Shown here in pieces: positions 45,042 through 53,650 of a stretch of 64,000 nucleotides of DNA. The stretch comes from Streptomyces tailanensis. GTDB lineage: Bacteria > Actinomycetota > Actinomycetes > Streptomycetales > Streptomycetaceae. The stretch lies in assembly GCF_008386495.1 (NCBI RefSeq), contig NZ_VTHJ01000001.1, forward strand, positions 51,894-115,893, written 5' to 3'. The notes under the pieces are model-generated. The model had not been told where the DNA came from and did no database searches. It saw only the letters and a list, made by a program, of their open reading frames with translations. The position numbers and the translations under genes are program-made. Numbering within the stretch: position 1 is the stretch's first letter; every line of letters begins with the position of its first letter.

Positions 45042-46838
45042 CTACTTCTGGTAGATCGCCTCGATCTCGTCCGAGAAGTCCTTCGCCACCACATTGCGCT
45101 TGAGCTTCAGGGACGGCGTCAGGTGGCCCGAATCCTCCGTGAACTGGGAGGACAGAATGCGGAACTTCCGCACCGATTCCGCCTTCGACACCGCGGCGTT
45201 GCCGTCGTCGATCGCGGCCTGGATCGCCGCGTTCAGGTCCGCGTCCGCACGCAGCGACGCCGCGGTGGAGCCCGCCGGCTTGCCGTGCTCGGCGGCCCAA
45301 CGGCCCAGGAACTCCTCGTCGAGGGTGACCAGCGCGCCCACGAAAGGCCGCCCGTCGCCGACGACCATGCACTCGGCGACCAGCGCGTGCGCCCGGATAC
45401 GGTCCTCGATCACGGCCGGGGCGACGTTCTTGCCGCCCGCGGTGACGATGATCTCCTTCTTGCGGCCGGTGATCCTGAGGTAGCCGTCCTCGTCGAGGGT
45501 GCCGATGTCACCGCTGTGGAACCAGCCGTCCGCCAGCGCCTCCTCGGTGGCGGCCGGGTTGTTCCAGTACCCCTTGAACAGATGGTCGCCGTGCAGCAGC
45601 ACCTCGCCGTCGTCGGCGATCCGGACCACCGAGCCGGGCAGCGGCTGGCCGACCGTGCCGATCTTCTGCCGGTCCCAGGGGTTGAAGGCGGTGGCGGCAC
45701 AGGTCTCGGTCAGGCCGTAGCCCTCCAGGACCGTGAAGCCGATGCCGCGGAAGAAGTGGCCGAGGCGCTCGCCCAGCGGGGCGCCGCCGGAGATGGCGTA
45801 CTCGCCCTTGCCGCCGAGCACCGCGCGCAGCTTGCTGTAGACGAGTCTGTCGAAGACCAGGTGTTTGATCTTCAGGCCGAGGGACGGGCCCGACGGGGTG
45901 TCCAGGGCCTTGCTGTACGCGATCGCCGTGTCCGCGGCCTTGTCGAAGATCTTGCCCTTGCCGTCCGCCTGCGCCTTGGCGCGGGCCGAGTTGTAGACCT
46001 TCTCGAAGACACGCGGGACACCGAGGATCAGCGTCGGCCGGAAGGAGGCCAGCTCGTCGGTGAGGTTCTTGATGTCCGGGACCGTGCCCAGCTTGATCGG
46101 CGCCATCATCGGCGCGACCTGCACCAGCCGCCCGAAGACATGCGCGAGCGGCAGGAACAGCAGGACGCTGCACTCGCCCGTGCGGAACAGCGGACGCAGC
46201 CGCTCGACGACGTTGCCGCACTCGGCGAAGAAGCTGCGATGGGTGAGGACACACCCCTTCGGGCGGCCCGTCGTACCGGACGTGTAGACGATGGTCGCCG
46301 GGTCGTCGGCCTTCGCCAGCGAGCTGCGCTCCTCGACGGCCGCGTCGGTGACGTCCTGGCCGAGCCGCCCCAGCTCCTCCACGCCACCGCCCTCGATCTG
46401 CCACACGTGCTTCAGCGCGGGCAGCCGGTCGCGCACCGACTCGACGGCGGCCGTGTGACCGTCCAGCTCCACGATGCAGGCGGTCGCGCCCGAGTCGGAG
46501 AGGATCCACTGCACCTGCTCCGGCGAGCTGGTCTCGTACACCGGCACGGTGATCGCGCCGGCCGACCAGATCGCGAAGTCCAGCAGCGTCCACTCGTACC
46601 GCGTACGGGACATGAGCCCGACCCGGTCGCCCGGCTGGACGCCGGCGGCGATGAGCCCCTTCGCGGCGGTCCGCACCTCGTCGAGGAACCGGACAGCGCT
46701 GACGTCCTGCCAGGCGCCGCCCACCTTGCGGGCGATGACGGCGACATCGGGATGCTGCGCGGCGTTTCTGCGGACGATGTCGGTCAGGTTGCCGTCCGTC
46801 GGGACCTCGTACAAAGCCGGAAGGCTGAACTCGCGCAA
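45042..46838 (-). CDS. long-chain fatty-acid CoA ligase (FadD15-like)
   Basis: A 598-residue AMP-forming acyl-CoA synthetase. It carries the ATP-binding P-loop YTSGTTGRPKGCVLTH at about 188-203, the VLEGYGLTETCAATAFNP motif, HSGDIGTLDEDGYLRITGRKKE and the C-terminal catalytic lysine in LTPSLKLKRNVV. This is the FadD15/FAA1-like group. TTG start at 46838, with GAGGAG 8 bp upstream. In mycobacteria its homologue sits beside pimB'. It activates long-chain fatty acids for lipid synthesis or breakdown. Confidence 0.94.
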   Translation of the reverse strand: MREFSLPALYEVPTDGNLTDIVRRNAAQHPDVAVIARKVGGAWQDVSAVRFLDEVRTAAKGLIAAGVQPGDRVGLMSRTRYEWTLLDFAIWSAGAITVPVYETSSPEQVQWILSDSGATACIVELDGHTAAVESVRDRLPALKHVWQIEGGGVEELGRLGQDVTDAAVEERSSLAKADDPATIVYTSGTTGRPKGCVLTHRSFFAECGNVVERLRPLFRTGECSVLLFLPLAHVFGRLVQVAPMMAPIKLGTVPDIKNLTDELASFRPTLILGVPRVFEKVYNSARAKAQADGKGKIFDKAADTAIAYSKALDTPSGPSLGLKIKHLVFDRLVYSKLRAVLGGKGEYAISGGAPLGERLGHFFRGIGFTVLEGYGLTETCAATAFNPWDRQKIGTVGQPLPGSVVRIADDGEVLLHGDHLFKGYWNNPAATEEALADGWFHSGDIGTLDEDGYLRITGRKKEIIVTAGGKNVAPAVIEDRIRAHALVAECMVVGDGRPFVGALVTLDEEFLGRWAAEHGKPAGSTAASLRADADLNAAIQAAIDDGNAAVSKAESVRKFRILSSQFTEDSGHLTPSLKLKRNVVAKDFSDEIEAIYQK

Positions 46839-47155
46839 GACTGCTGCTCCTCATAGGGCGCCGACGCCATGACTGACGTGCGTGCTGCGACGGGCGGTCC
46901 AAGGCTGGGGCGGTCGCTCAGGCCTCACGTGGTTCCTTGCGGTCCCCCGCTGGTTGAAAACCTGAGCACAACTGGACTGCCCGGACGTTACCCGCCGGTA
47001 TGGCATCTACGCGAGGGGGGTCCGGCGAGATGTTCTCCGCGTCACATAGGTGGGCTCTTCCGGGAACACTAATCCACGCACTTACTGACTGGCCAGTAAC
47101 CGCAGGACCCATCGACTCTGTTCACGTATGCCGCACACGCCTACGCTTGATCGTC
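46839..47155. promoter_or_regulatory. divergent regulatory region with palindrome ACTGGCCAGT
   Basis: 317 bp between fadD and the phosphoesterase gene. ACTGGCCAGT at 47088-47097 is a perfect 10-bp palindrome within TTACTG-ACTGGC-CAGTAA, where outer TTACTG and CAGTAA are also mutually inverted (47082-47099). TetR-type fatty-acid regulators bind sites of this size. GGTTGAAAACC at 46952 is a second short inverted repeat. Confidence 0.5.
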
Positions 47156-47953
47156 ATGGCACGCACAACGGGCGACACCCGCACAACACGCATTCATGTG
47201 GTCAGCGACGTGCATGGCAACGCACGCGACCTGGCGAGAGCGGGTGAGGGCGCGGACGCCCTGGTGTGCCTCGGTGACCTGGTCCTTTTCCTTGACTACG
47301 CCGACCACTCGCGCGGCATCTTCCCGGACCTCTTCGGCGCGGAGAACGCGAGCCGGCTCGTCGAACTGCGCACCGCCCGGCGCTTCGAGGAGGCGCGTGA
47401 GCTGGGGACCCGGCTGTGGGCGGGTGTCGGCGGCGACCGGGCCGCCGTCATCGAGAAGGCGGTGCGCAAGCAGTACGCCGAGCTGTTCGCGGCGTTCCCT
47501 ACGCCGACGTACGCCACGTACGGCAATGTCGATATGCCGATGCTGTGGCCGGAGTACGCGGGTGAGGGGACCACCGTGCTGGACGGCGAACGGGTGGAAA
47601 TCGGGGGGTGGGTCTTCGGGTTCGTGGGCGGCGGGCTCAGGACCCCCATGCGGACGCCGTACGAGATCAGCGACGAGGAGTACGCGGCGAAGATCGAGGC
47701 GGTGGGCGAGGTGGACGTGCTGTGCACGCACATCCCGCCGGAGGTGCCGGAACTCGTCTACGACACCGTGGCGAGGCGTTTCGAGCGGGGGAGCCGGGCG
47801 CTGCTGGAGGCGATCCGTCGTACGCGGCCCCGGTACTCACTCTTCGGACATGTCCACCAGCCGCTGGCCCGGCGGATGCGGATCGGGGCGACGGAGTGCG
47901 TGAACGTGGGGCACTTCGCGGGGAGCGGGAAGCCGTGGGTGCTGGAGTGGTGA
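47156..47953 (+). CDS. metallophosphoesterase
   Basis: A 265-residue calcineurin-like phosphoesterase. The metal-binding motifs are VVSDVHGN (Asp-x-His), CLGDLVLF (Gly-Asp), TYGNVDMP (Gly-Asn), CTHIPPE (His) and LFGHVHQP (Gly-His-x-His). No signal peptide, so cytoplasmic. Substrate unknown; these domains hydrolyse phosphomono- or diesters. ATG at 47156 is chosen because the family start RIHVVSDVHGN follows closely; an open frame to 47000 is not plausible. Confidence 0.9.
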   Translation: MARTTGDTRTTRIHVVSDVHGNARDLARAGEGADALVCLGDLVLFLDYADHSRGIFPDLFGAENASRLVELRTARRFEEARELGTRLWAGVGGDRAAVIEKAVRKQYAELFAAFPTPTYATYGNVDMPMLWPEYAGEGTTVLDGERVEIGGWVFGFVGGGLRTPMRTPYEISDEEYAAKIEAVGEVDVLCTHIPPEVPELVYDTVARRFERGSRALLEAIRRTRPRYSLFGHVHQPLARRMRIGATECVNVGHFAGSGKPWVLEW

Positions 47954-48058
47954 ACCCTGGGTGGTGACCGGGGGGCCGTGGGCGCGCGGTAGCCTTCACG
48001 CTGCACATACGTGCGCACCCACCTCCCTCACCGGACAGTCTCTGGAGGAGCCACGGCG

Positions 48059-48499
48059 ATGGCGGAATTCACCAGTTCGAGCATCACGATCGAGGCCGCG
48101 GCGGCCGATGTCATGGGGGTGATCGCCGACTTCGCCCGCTACCCGGACTGGACGGGTGAGGTGAAGGAGGCGGAGGTCCTTCGGACGGATGAGCAGGGAC
48201 GGGCCGAGCAGGTCCGGCTCGTCATGGACGCGGGGGCGATCAAGGACGACCAGACGCTGGCGTACACGTGGACCGGGGCGAACGAAGTGTCCTGGACGCT
48301 GGTGAAGTCCCAGATGCTGCGGTCGTTGGACGGGTCGTACATCCTCAAGCCGGTCGGGGACGGGGTGACCGAGGTGACATACCAGCTGACCGTCGACGTG
48401 AAGATCCCGATGCTCGGGATGATCAAGCGCAAGGCGGAGAAGGTCATCATCGACCGGGCGCTGGCGGGCCTGAAGAAGCGGGTCGAGTCGGGCGCGTGA
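48059..48499 (+). CDS. SRPBCC/START-type polyketide cyclase-like protein
   Basis: A 146-residue SRPBCC (Bet v 1 fold) protein. Start AEFTSSSITIEAAAADVMGVIADFARYPDW, then YTWTGANEVSWTLVKSQMLR and DGVTEVTYQLTVDVKIPMLG, typical of the polyketide cyclase/dehydrase family with a hydrophobic ligand pocket. CTGGAGGAG gives the start. In Mycobacterium the homologue Rv2185c is adjacent to the ArsA-like gene, and the same order occurs here. Lipid binding is inferred from fold. Confidence 0.88.
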   Translation: MAEFTSSSITIEAAAADVMGVIADFARYPDWTGEVKEAEVLRTDEQGRAEQVRLVMDAGAIKDDQTLAYTWTGANEVSWTLVKSQMLRSLDGSYILKPVGDGVTEVTYQLTVDVKIPMLGMIKRKAEKVIIDRALAGLKKRVESGA

Positions 48500-48861
48500 T
48501 CGGCCCACCCACCCGCCCGTCCCGCCATGCTGATGAGGGGTGCCCTCGGGGCCAGGTTTCAGGCGACGGTTGCTTGTTGTGTGCGGGCAGGGGGAGCGGG
48601 CTCGCGCCCAGTAGCTCGGTGGGATGTGTTGTCGCGCGACCGCGGGTCGTACGTGGCTGATCGCGCCCACGCGGCGGAGCCGCATATTGATACAGCCCCG
48701 CGCCCCTTACGGGGCGCAGGTCGCCTGCATAGCCGCGGGCAGTCGTGCCGCTGGGACGATGGGGGAGGGCGGGCGCGGCGGCATCCTGTCAGCGCCGGGG
48801 AGCGGGACGCCGCCCCGGCCCGCGCCCGCGCCGGGGGCCTGCTCGGATACCGTTCACCTCC
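48500..48861. other. gene-free gap with repeat A and a GTGCCGCTGGGACGATGGG block
   Basis: 362 bp without a credible gene. It contains repeat A copy 8 at 48640-48728, followed by AGTCGTGCCGCTGGGACGAT and GGGGGAGGGCGGGCGCGG. No promoter elements are obvious for the ArsA-like gene. Confidence 0.5.
48640..48728. repeat. dispersed intergenic repeat A, copy 8
   Basis: GGCTGATCGCGCCCACGCGG, CGGAGCCGCATATTGATACA, GCCCCGCGCCCCTTACGGGG. Carries the CATAT half with the GCGCCCC/GGGGCGC hairpin, like copies 1, 6 and 7, and lacks the GGAACTGCGCG tail. Confidence 0.75.
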
Positions 48862-50061
48862 ATGCGCACCATCCTGATCACCGGGCAAGGCGGCAGTGGC
48901 CGTACGACGGTTGCTGCGGCCACCGCGCTCAAGGCGGCCCGTGAGGGGGTCCGCACGCTTGTGTTGAGTGCGGACCGGACGGACAGTCTGGGGGCTGTAC
49001 TGGGGGTGGGCACGGGCGCCGAGCCCGTACGGGTCGCACCGGAGCTCACCGCCTGGCGGCCCGACGCCGCGGCGGACTTCCGGGAGGACCTCGTCGCGTT
49101 TCAGGAGCGGGCCGCGTCGGTGCTCGATCTGCTCGGGGCAAGTCGGCTGGACGCCGAGGAACTCACGCCCCTCCCCGGCGCCGAAGAGCTGGCGCTGCTG
49201 CGGGCGCTGCGCGACGCCGCGCTGTCCGAGGCGTACGACCTGGTCGTCGTGGATCTGCCGCCCGCGCCGCAGGCACTCGCGCTGCTCGGGCTCCCGGAGG
49301 AGCTGCGGCGCTATCTGCGGCGGCTGCTGCCGGCGGAGCGGCAGGCGGCCCGGGCGCTGCGGCCGGTCCTCGGCCGGCTGGCCGGGGTGCCGATGCCCGC
49401 GGAGTGGCTGTACGAGACGGCCGCCCGCTGGGACGTCGAGCTGGCCGCCGTCGCCGCGATCGTCGAGGACCCCGGCACGACCGTACGGCTGGTCGCCGAG
49501 CCCGGCCCGGCCGGCGCCGACCACGTACGCGTCGCGAGCATCGGCCTCGCCCTGCGCGCCCTCCCCGTGGAGGCGCTGATCGCCAACCGGATCCTCCCCG
49601 AGAACACGCACGACACCTGGCTCGGCGGCCTGGTCGCCCAGCAGCAGAAGGCCCTCGCGGAGTGGCGGGAGGACCGTCCCGTACGGGAGGTCGCCCACCT
49701 CGGCCGGGACCCGCGCGGCACCGACGATCTCACCGCCCTCGACGTACCCGGTGCCGACGACACCCACGGCGCTCCCGCCCGCGTCGAGTGGCCCGTCGTC
49801 GACCGGCTCGGCGACGGGTCACCCGACGGGCCACACGACGGGGTGCTCGTCTGGCACCTCCCGCTGCCCGGCGCCATACGCGACGAGCTGGACCTCATCC
49901 GGCGCGGCGACGAGCTGGTCGTCACCGCGGGCCAGTTCCGCCGTATCGTTCCGCTGCCGTCCGCGCTGCGCCGCTGCACGGTCGACGGCGCGGCCCTCAG
50001 GGACGGCGAGCTGAGGATCCGTTTCGCGCCGGACCCGCGGTTGTGGCCGCAGGGTCGGTGA
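48862..50061 (+). CDS. ArsA-like ATPase with degenerate P-loop
   Basis: A 399-residue protein of the ArsA/GET3 fold. Start MRTILITGQGGSGRTTVAAA replaces the canonical GKGGVGKT: both the signature Lys and the P-loop Lys are gone (Gln and Arg). The switch region LVVVDLPPAPQALALLGLP corresponds to the Walker B/switch II D-x-x-P region, and the C-terminus has the small beta domain (VEWPVV through LWP). The ATPase activity is therefore uncertain. The homologue of mycobacterial Rv2184c, in the same place next to the SRPBCC gene. Function unknown. Confidence 0.85.
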   Translation: MRTILITGQGGSGRTTVAAATALKAAREGVRTLVLSADRTDSLGAVLGVGTGAEPVRVAPELTAWRPDAAADFREDLVAFQERAASVLDLLGASRLDAEELTPLPGAEELALLRALRDAALSEAYDLVVVDLPPAPQALALLGLPEELRRYLRRLLPAERQAARALRPVLGRLAGVPMPAEWLYETAARWDVELAAVAAIVEDPGTTVRLVAEPGPAGADHVRVASIGLALRALPVEALIANRILPENTHDTWLGGLVAQQQKALAEWREDRPVREVAHLGRDPRGTDDLTALDVPGADDTHGAPARVEWPVVDRLGDGSPDGPHDGVLVWHLPLPGAIRDELDLIRRGDELVVTAGQFRRIVPLPSALRRCTVDGAALRDGELRIRFAPDPRLWPQGR

Positions 50062-50118
50062 ACCGGGTACCCCCGTTCGGGTAACGTCGAAGGTACGAAC
50101 CGTAGGCAGGAGTCCGCC

Positions 50119-50643
50119 ATGAGCGAAGAGCGCCCCACGTCCGACGCCGCCGGGGAGGACGCGCGCACGGCAGACGAGCGCACGGCTGACGAGCGCACCG
50201 CTGACGACTGGGTGCGTGCGACCGACGCCGACGCCTGGGCCACGGCGTGCGAGGAGGACCTCGCCGCGGAGAAGGCCCGACGCCGCGCGAAGTACGGGCC
50301 CCCGCCGGGCTCGGCCGCCGAGGAGCTTCGCAAGCTGGTCGACACCGTCGCCGGCAAGCTCTCCGGTCTGCAGTCGCCGTTGTTCGGCGCGGTGGCCGGT
50401 GGCGCGGCCCAGCAGATGGTCAACCAGGTCGTCCGCCAGGCCAAGGCCGCCGTCGAACCCGTCATCGAACGCAACCCCGACGTCTTCGACCACCTCGCCG
50501 CCGCCGGAGGCGAACTCCTCGCCGCGTACCGCTCCGCCGTCGAGGCCCAGGAACGACGCTGGACGACCCGTGACACCGCCCACCGGGAACGCCGTGAAGA
50601 GGGCGATGATCCGGGCCCCGGCGAGCGCATCGACCTGGACTGA
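50119..50643 (+). CDS. DUF5304-like hypothetical protein
   Basis: A 174-residue hydrophilic protein. The N-terminus has a short tandem repeat, ADERT ADERT ADD (15-bp DNA unit at about 50170-50210). The middle AAEELRKLVDTVAGKL and QMVNQVVRQAKAAVEPVIER are amphipathic helices suited to membrane-surface or protein contacts. No catalytic residues. It lies between the ArsA-like and glucokinase genes, 57 bp after the former. Family assignment to DUF5304 is from memory and moderate. Confidence 0.7.
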   Translation: MSEERPTSDAAGEDARTADERTADERTADDWVRATDADAWATACEEDLAAEKARRRAKYGPPPGSAAEELRKLVDTVAGKLSGLQSPLFGAVAGGAAQQMVNQVVRQAKAAVEPVIERNPDVFDHLAAAGGELLAAYRSAVEAQERRWTTRDTAHRERREEGDDPGPGERIDLD

Positions 50644-50737
50644 CGCCGGACTGTCCGCCGGGCGGACGACGGGCGTCCGAGGGGATGCCCTCGGGTACGG
50701 TTGGCCGTAGCGGGGCTCGACCGAAACTGAGGGATTC

Positions 50738-51691
50738 ATGGGACTCACCATCGGCGTCGACATCGGCGGTACCAAGATCGCGGCGGGCGTGGTCGACGAG
50801 GACGGCAACATCCTCTCGACCCACAAGGTGCCGACCCCGGGCACGCCCGAGGGGATCGTGGACGCCATCGCCGCCGCCGTCGAGGGCGCGCGAGCCGGGC
50901 ACGAGATCGTCGGCGTGGGCATCGGCGCCGCCGGCTATGTCAACCGGCAGCGGTCGACCGTGTACTTCGCCCCCAACATCGACTGGCGCAACGAGCCGCT
51001 GAAGGAAAAGGTCGAAGCACGCGTCAAGCTCCCCGTCGTCGTGGAGAACGACGCCAACGCGGCCGCGTGGGGCGAGTACAAGTTCGGCGCCGGCAAGGGC
51101 CACCGCAACGTCATCTGCATCACCCTCGGCACCGGCCTCGGCGGCGGCATCATCATCGGCAACAAGCTGCGCCGCGGCCACTACGGCGTGGCCGCCGAGT
51201 TCGGCCACATCCGGATGGTCCCGGACGGGCTGCTGTGCGGCTGCGGCAGCCAGGGCTGCTGGGAGCAGTACGCGTCCGGCCGCGCTCTCGTCCGCTACGC
51301 CAAGCAGCGCGCCAACGCGACCCCCGAGAACGCCGAGATCCTCCTCGGCATGGGCGACGGCACCCCTGACGGCATCGAGGGCAAGCACATCTCCATGGCC
51401 GCCCGCCAGGGCGACCCCGTCGCCGTCGACTCCTACCGCGAACTCGCCCGCTGGGCCGGCGCCGGCCTCGCCGACCTCGCCTCCCTCTTCGACCCGTCCG
51501 CCTTCATCGTCGGCGGCGGCCTCTCGGACGAGGGCGAACTCGTCCTCGACCCCATCCGCAAGTCCTACAAGCGCTGGCTCGTAGGCGGCAACTGGCGCCC
51601 GGTCGCCGAGGTCATCGCCGCCCAACTCGGCAACGAGGCGGGCCTGGTGGGCGCGGCGGACTTGGCGAGAGAGCCGGACCCGATTATGTAG
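50738..51691 (+). CDS. glkA: ROK-family glucokinase
   Basis: A 317-residue glucokinase; length and sequence match Streptomyces coelicolor GlkA. It phosphorylates glucose with ATP and is central to carbon catabolite control in Streptomyces. Phosphate-1 loop IGVDIGGTKIAAG at 5-17; ROK signature with zinc ligands EFGHIRM and CGCGSQGCWEQYAS; catalytic Asp in VENDANAAAWGE. ATG at 50738 preceded by GAAACTGAGGGATTC. Single gene with its own promoter region in the 94-bp gap upstream. Confidence 0.96.
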   Translation: MGLTIGVDIGGTKIAAGVVDEDGNILSTHKVPTPGTPEGIVDAIAAAVEGARAGHEIVGVGIGAAGYVNRQRSTVYFAPNIDWRNEPLKEKVEARVKLPVVVENDANAAAWGEYKFGAGKGHRNVICITLGTGLGGGIIIGNKLRRGHYGVAAEFGHIRMVPDGLLCGCGSQGCWEQYASGRALVRYAKQRANATPENAEILLGMGDGTPDGIEGKHISMAARQGDPVAVDSYRELARWAGAGLADLASLFDPSAFIVGGGLSDEGELVLDPIRKSYKRWLVGGNWRPVAEVIAAQLGNEAGLVGAADLAREPDPIM

Positions 51692-51708
51692 GGGCAACTT
51701 TTCACCGC

Positions 51709-51803
51709 AGGGTGCCACCCGCGCCCCTTAAGGGGCGCGGGGAACTGCGCGATCAGCCACGAACAACCCGTAGTCGCAAACGGACATATGCACCCGAGCT
51801 CTT
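51709..51803. repeat. dispersed intergenic repeat A, copy 9
   Basis: Hairpin GCGCCCCTTAAGGGGCGC, then GGGGAACTGCGCGATCAGCC, AACAACCCGTAGTCGC and an end CACCCGAGCTC. It lies between two tandem plus-strand genes after the glkA stop and can serve as terminator for glkA. Confidence 0.82.
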
Positions 51804-51821
51804 GGGCGTACATTGATCCAC

Positions 51822-52571
51822 ATGGAGCCGCTCCCCAAGTCCCGCAGCAACCCCGACGGTTCAGCCACCATCCGCGTCCTCAGCTACAACATCCGCTCCA
51901 TGAGGGACGACACCGCTGCCCTGGCCCGTGTCATCGAGGCCTGCACCCCCGACCTGGTCCTCATCCAAGAAGCCCCCCGCTTCTTCCGCTGGCGCAAAAA
52001 ACTCGCCCAACTGGCCGCGACCTCCGGCCTGGTCACCCTCTCCGGCGGAGCCACCGCCTCCGGCCCAGCCCTGCTGTGCAGCCTCCGGGCCACCGTCGAA
52101 CACACCGAGGACATCCTCCTGCCGCTCACCCCCGGCCTGCACAGACGCGGCTTCGCCACGGCAGTGGTCCGCTTCGGCCGGGCCCGCCTCGGCGTCCTGT
52201 CCTGCCACCTCTCCCTGCAGAAGGACGAGCGGTACGAACAGGGCGGCATGCTCCTCGACCGCCTCGCCGGACTGGGCGTGGAGCACGCCGTCGCGGGCGG
52301 CGACCTCAACGAACGCCCGAACGGCCGCACGTTCAGGCGCCTCGCCACCGAACTCCAGGACTGCTGGACCACGTCCCCCTGGGGCGGCGAGTACACCTCC
52401 ACCCCCGCCGACCCCCACCAGCGCATCGACGCGATCCTGGCCACACCCGGCATCGAGGTCCTCGGCTGCGGAGTCCCCCTCAACCACCCGGGGATCACCG
52501 ACCACGACCTGAGGGCGGCCACGGACCATCTCCCGGTCCTGGCCGCCCTCAGAGTGCCCGCCGCGTCCTAG
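51822..52571 (+). CDS. endonuclease/exonuclease/phosphatase family protein
   Basis: A 249-residue EEP-fold hydrolase. Motifs VLSYNIRSM (first metal-side Asn), LVLIQEAPRFF (catalytic Glu), GVLSCHLSLQKDE (His), AVAGGDLNERPNG (Asp/Asn), RIDAILATP (Asp) and ATDHLPVLAAL (final Asp-His). No signal peptide. It could act on phospholipid headgroups, nucleic acid or inositol phosphates. The stop overlaps the stop of the convergent gene by sharing the tetranucleotide CTAG. ATG at 51822; a TTG at 51813 is also in frame. Confidence 0.88.
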   Translation: MEPLPKSRSNPDGSATIRVLSYNIRSMRDDTAALARVIEACTPDLVLIQEAPRFFRWRKKLAQLAATSGLVTLSGGATASGPALLCSLRATVEHTEDILLPLTPGLHRRGFATAVVRFGRARLGVLSCHLSLQKDERYEQGGMLLDRLAGLGVEHAVAGGDLNERPNGRTFRRLATELQDCWTTSPWGGEYTSTPADPHQRIDAILATPGIEVLGCGVPLNHPGITDHDLRAATDHLPVLAALRVPAAS

Positions 52572-53650
52572 CTCTGGGCCGTGGGCCGCTGCTTGGCCTT
52601 GTCGACGATGGCCCAGCTGTCGAGGTACGAGAGCTGGGTGTACACCTTCATGTTCTTCCCGTCGCCCGAGCTGCGCTCGTGCCGGAAGCCGAGGAACGCA
52701 TACGTCTCAGGGTCGAAGATGAAGTAACTAGCGCCGACCCGCTCGGGTTGCGTCGGGTCGTCGTACGTGATGGCCACGCCGGTGCGGCCCTTTGCGTCCT
52801 TCTGGTTCGGCACCGCCTTGACGCCCGGCACCATGCCCAGCGCCTCGTACGCCGCCGGACGCAGTCCCTCCGGCATCACCGGCACATGCATGAGCAGCCC
52901 GGCGAGGCTGAAGTGGATGTGCGACCACTCCCGGTCGGTGATCTTGTCCAGCGAGGTGTTCTTCTCCTTGCGGGGGAAGAAGTCGTTCTGGATCGCGAGG
53001 ATCAGCTGCTCCGGTTCGGTGGGCAGCTTCTTCAGCCTGCCCCAGTCCCGCGGCGGCCAGCTGCTCGCGTTCTCAGGGAGCGGCGGTGACCACCAGCCCT
53101 TGCCGACCTCCATGATCCAGGAGGGCTTGGAATCGTCCACGGACCGCCAGACCTCGTCGACGTGGGTCTTCGTGGTGCCCGTCTTCTGGTTGATCTCCTT
53201 GATGATCACCTTGGTGTAGATGAACTGGTCGTCGCGCGGGACGACGGTCCGCTCGTGCTCGCGGGCGTATGCGGCGGCGCCGTTGAGCACCGCCTGCGCG
53301 CTCACGTTCCGCATCGCGGGAGAGCTGACGACCGGCGGCTTCGCGGTCTTCCCCCGGCTGCCGTCGCCGTCCTCCACGGCGACCAGGACACCGGCCGTGA
53401 CCGCGGCGGCCATCGCACCGGCCAGGGCGATGCGCAGAAGTGGGCGGCGTACCCCCGGGGCTGGCCGGACCCTCGTGCTCGTCGCGCGATCCGCGTCCGG
53501 CGCGGTGATCACGGCGAGCAGCCGGGCCCGCCCCCGCCGCCGTGCCTCGTCGTCCAGCGGGGGAGTCCCCGCGTCGAAGCCGGCGAGGCCCCTGAGGCCG
53601 CTCAGCTCCCTCAGCTCCCTCAAATCCCTCGGTTCGTCGATGTCACGCAT
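52568..53650 (-). CDS. CU044_5270-type membrane protein, likely anti-sigma partner
   Basis: A 360-residue membrane protein with one transmembrane helix at about 70-93 and a large extracytoplasmic domain. The cytoplasmic N-terminus (RELRELSGLRGLAGFDAG) is helical and could bind the sigma factor encoded upstream. The topology and position match the CU044_5270 family found downstream of actinobacterial ECF sigma genes, some of which act as anti-sigma factors; no zinc HxxxCxxC motif is present. It overlaps the sigma gene by 8 bp. Regulatory role is inferred from context. Confidence 0.8.
   Translation of the reverse strand: MRDIDEPRDLRELRELSGLRGLAGFDAGTPPLDDEARRRGRARLLAVITAPDADRATSTRVRPAPGVRRPLLRIALAGAMAAAVTAGVLVAVEDGDGSRGKTAKPPVVSSPAMRNVSAQAVLNGAAAYAREHERTVVPRDDQFIYTKVIIKEINQKTGTTKTHVDEVWRSVDDSKPSWIMEVGKGWWSPPLPENASSWPPRDWGRLKKLPTEPEQLILAIQNDFFPRKEKNTSLDKITDREWSHIHFSLAGLLMHVPVMPEGLRPAAYEALGMVPGVKAVPNQKDAKGRTGVAITYDDPTQPERVGASYFIFDPETYAFLGFRHERSSGDGKNMKVYTQLSYLDSWAIVDKAKQRPTAQS

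Noticed and set aside
50170..50210. Possible short tandem array
   Set aside because: Only two and a half copies of a 15-bp unit inside a coding frame (ADERT repeats), not a CRISPR or VNTR locus.
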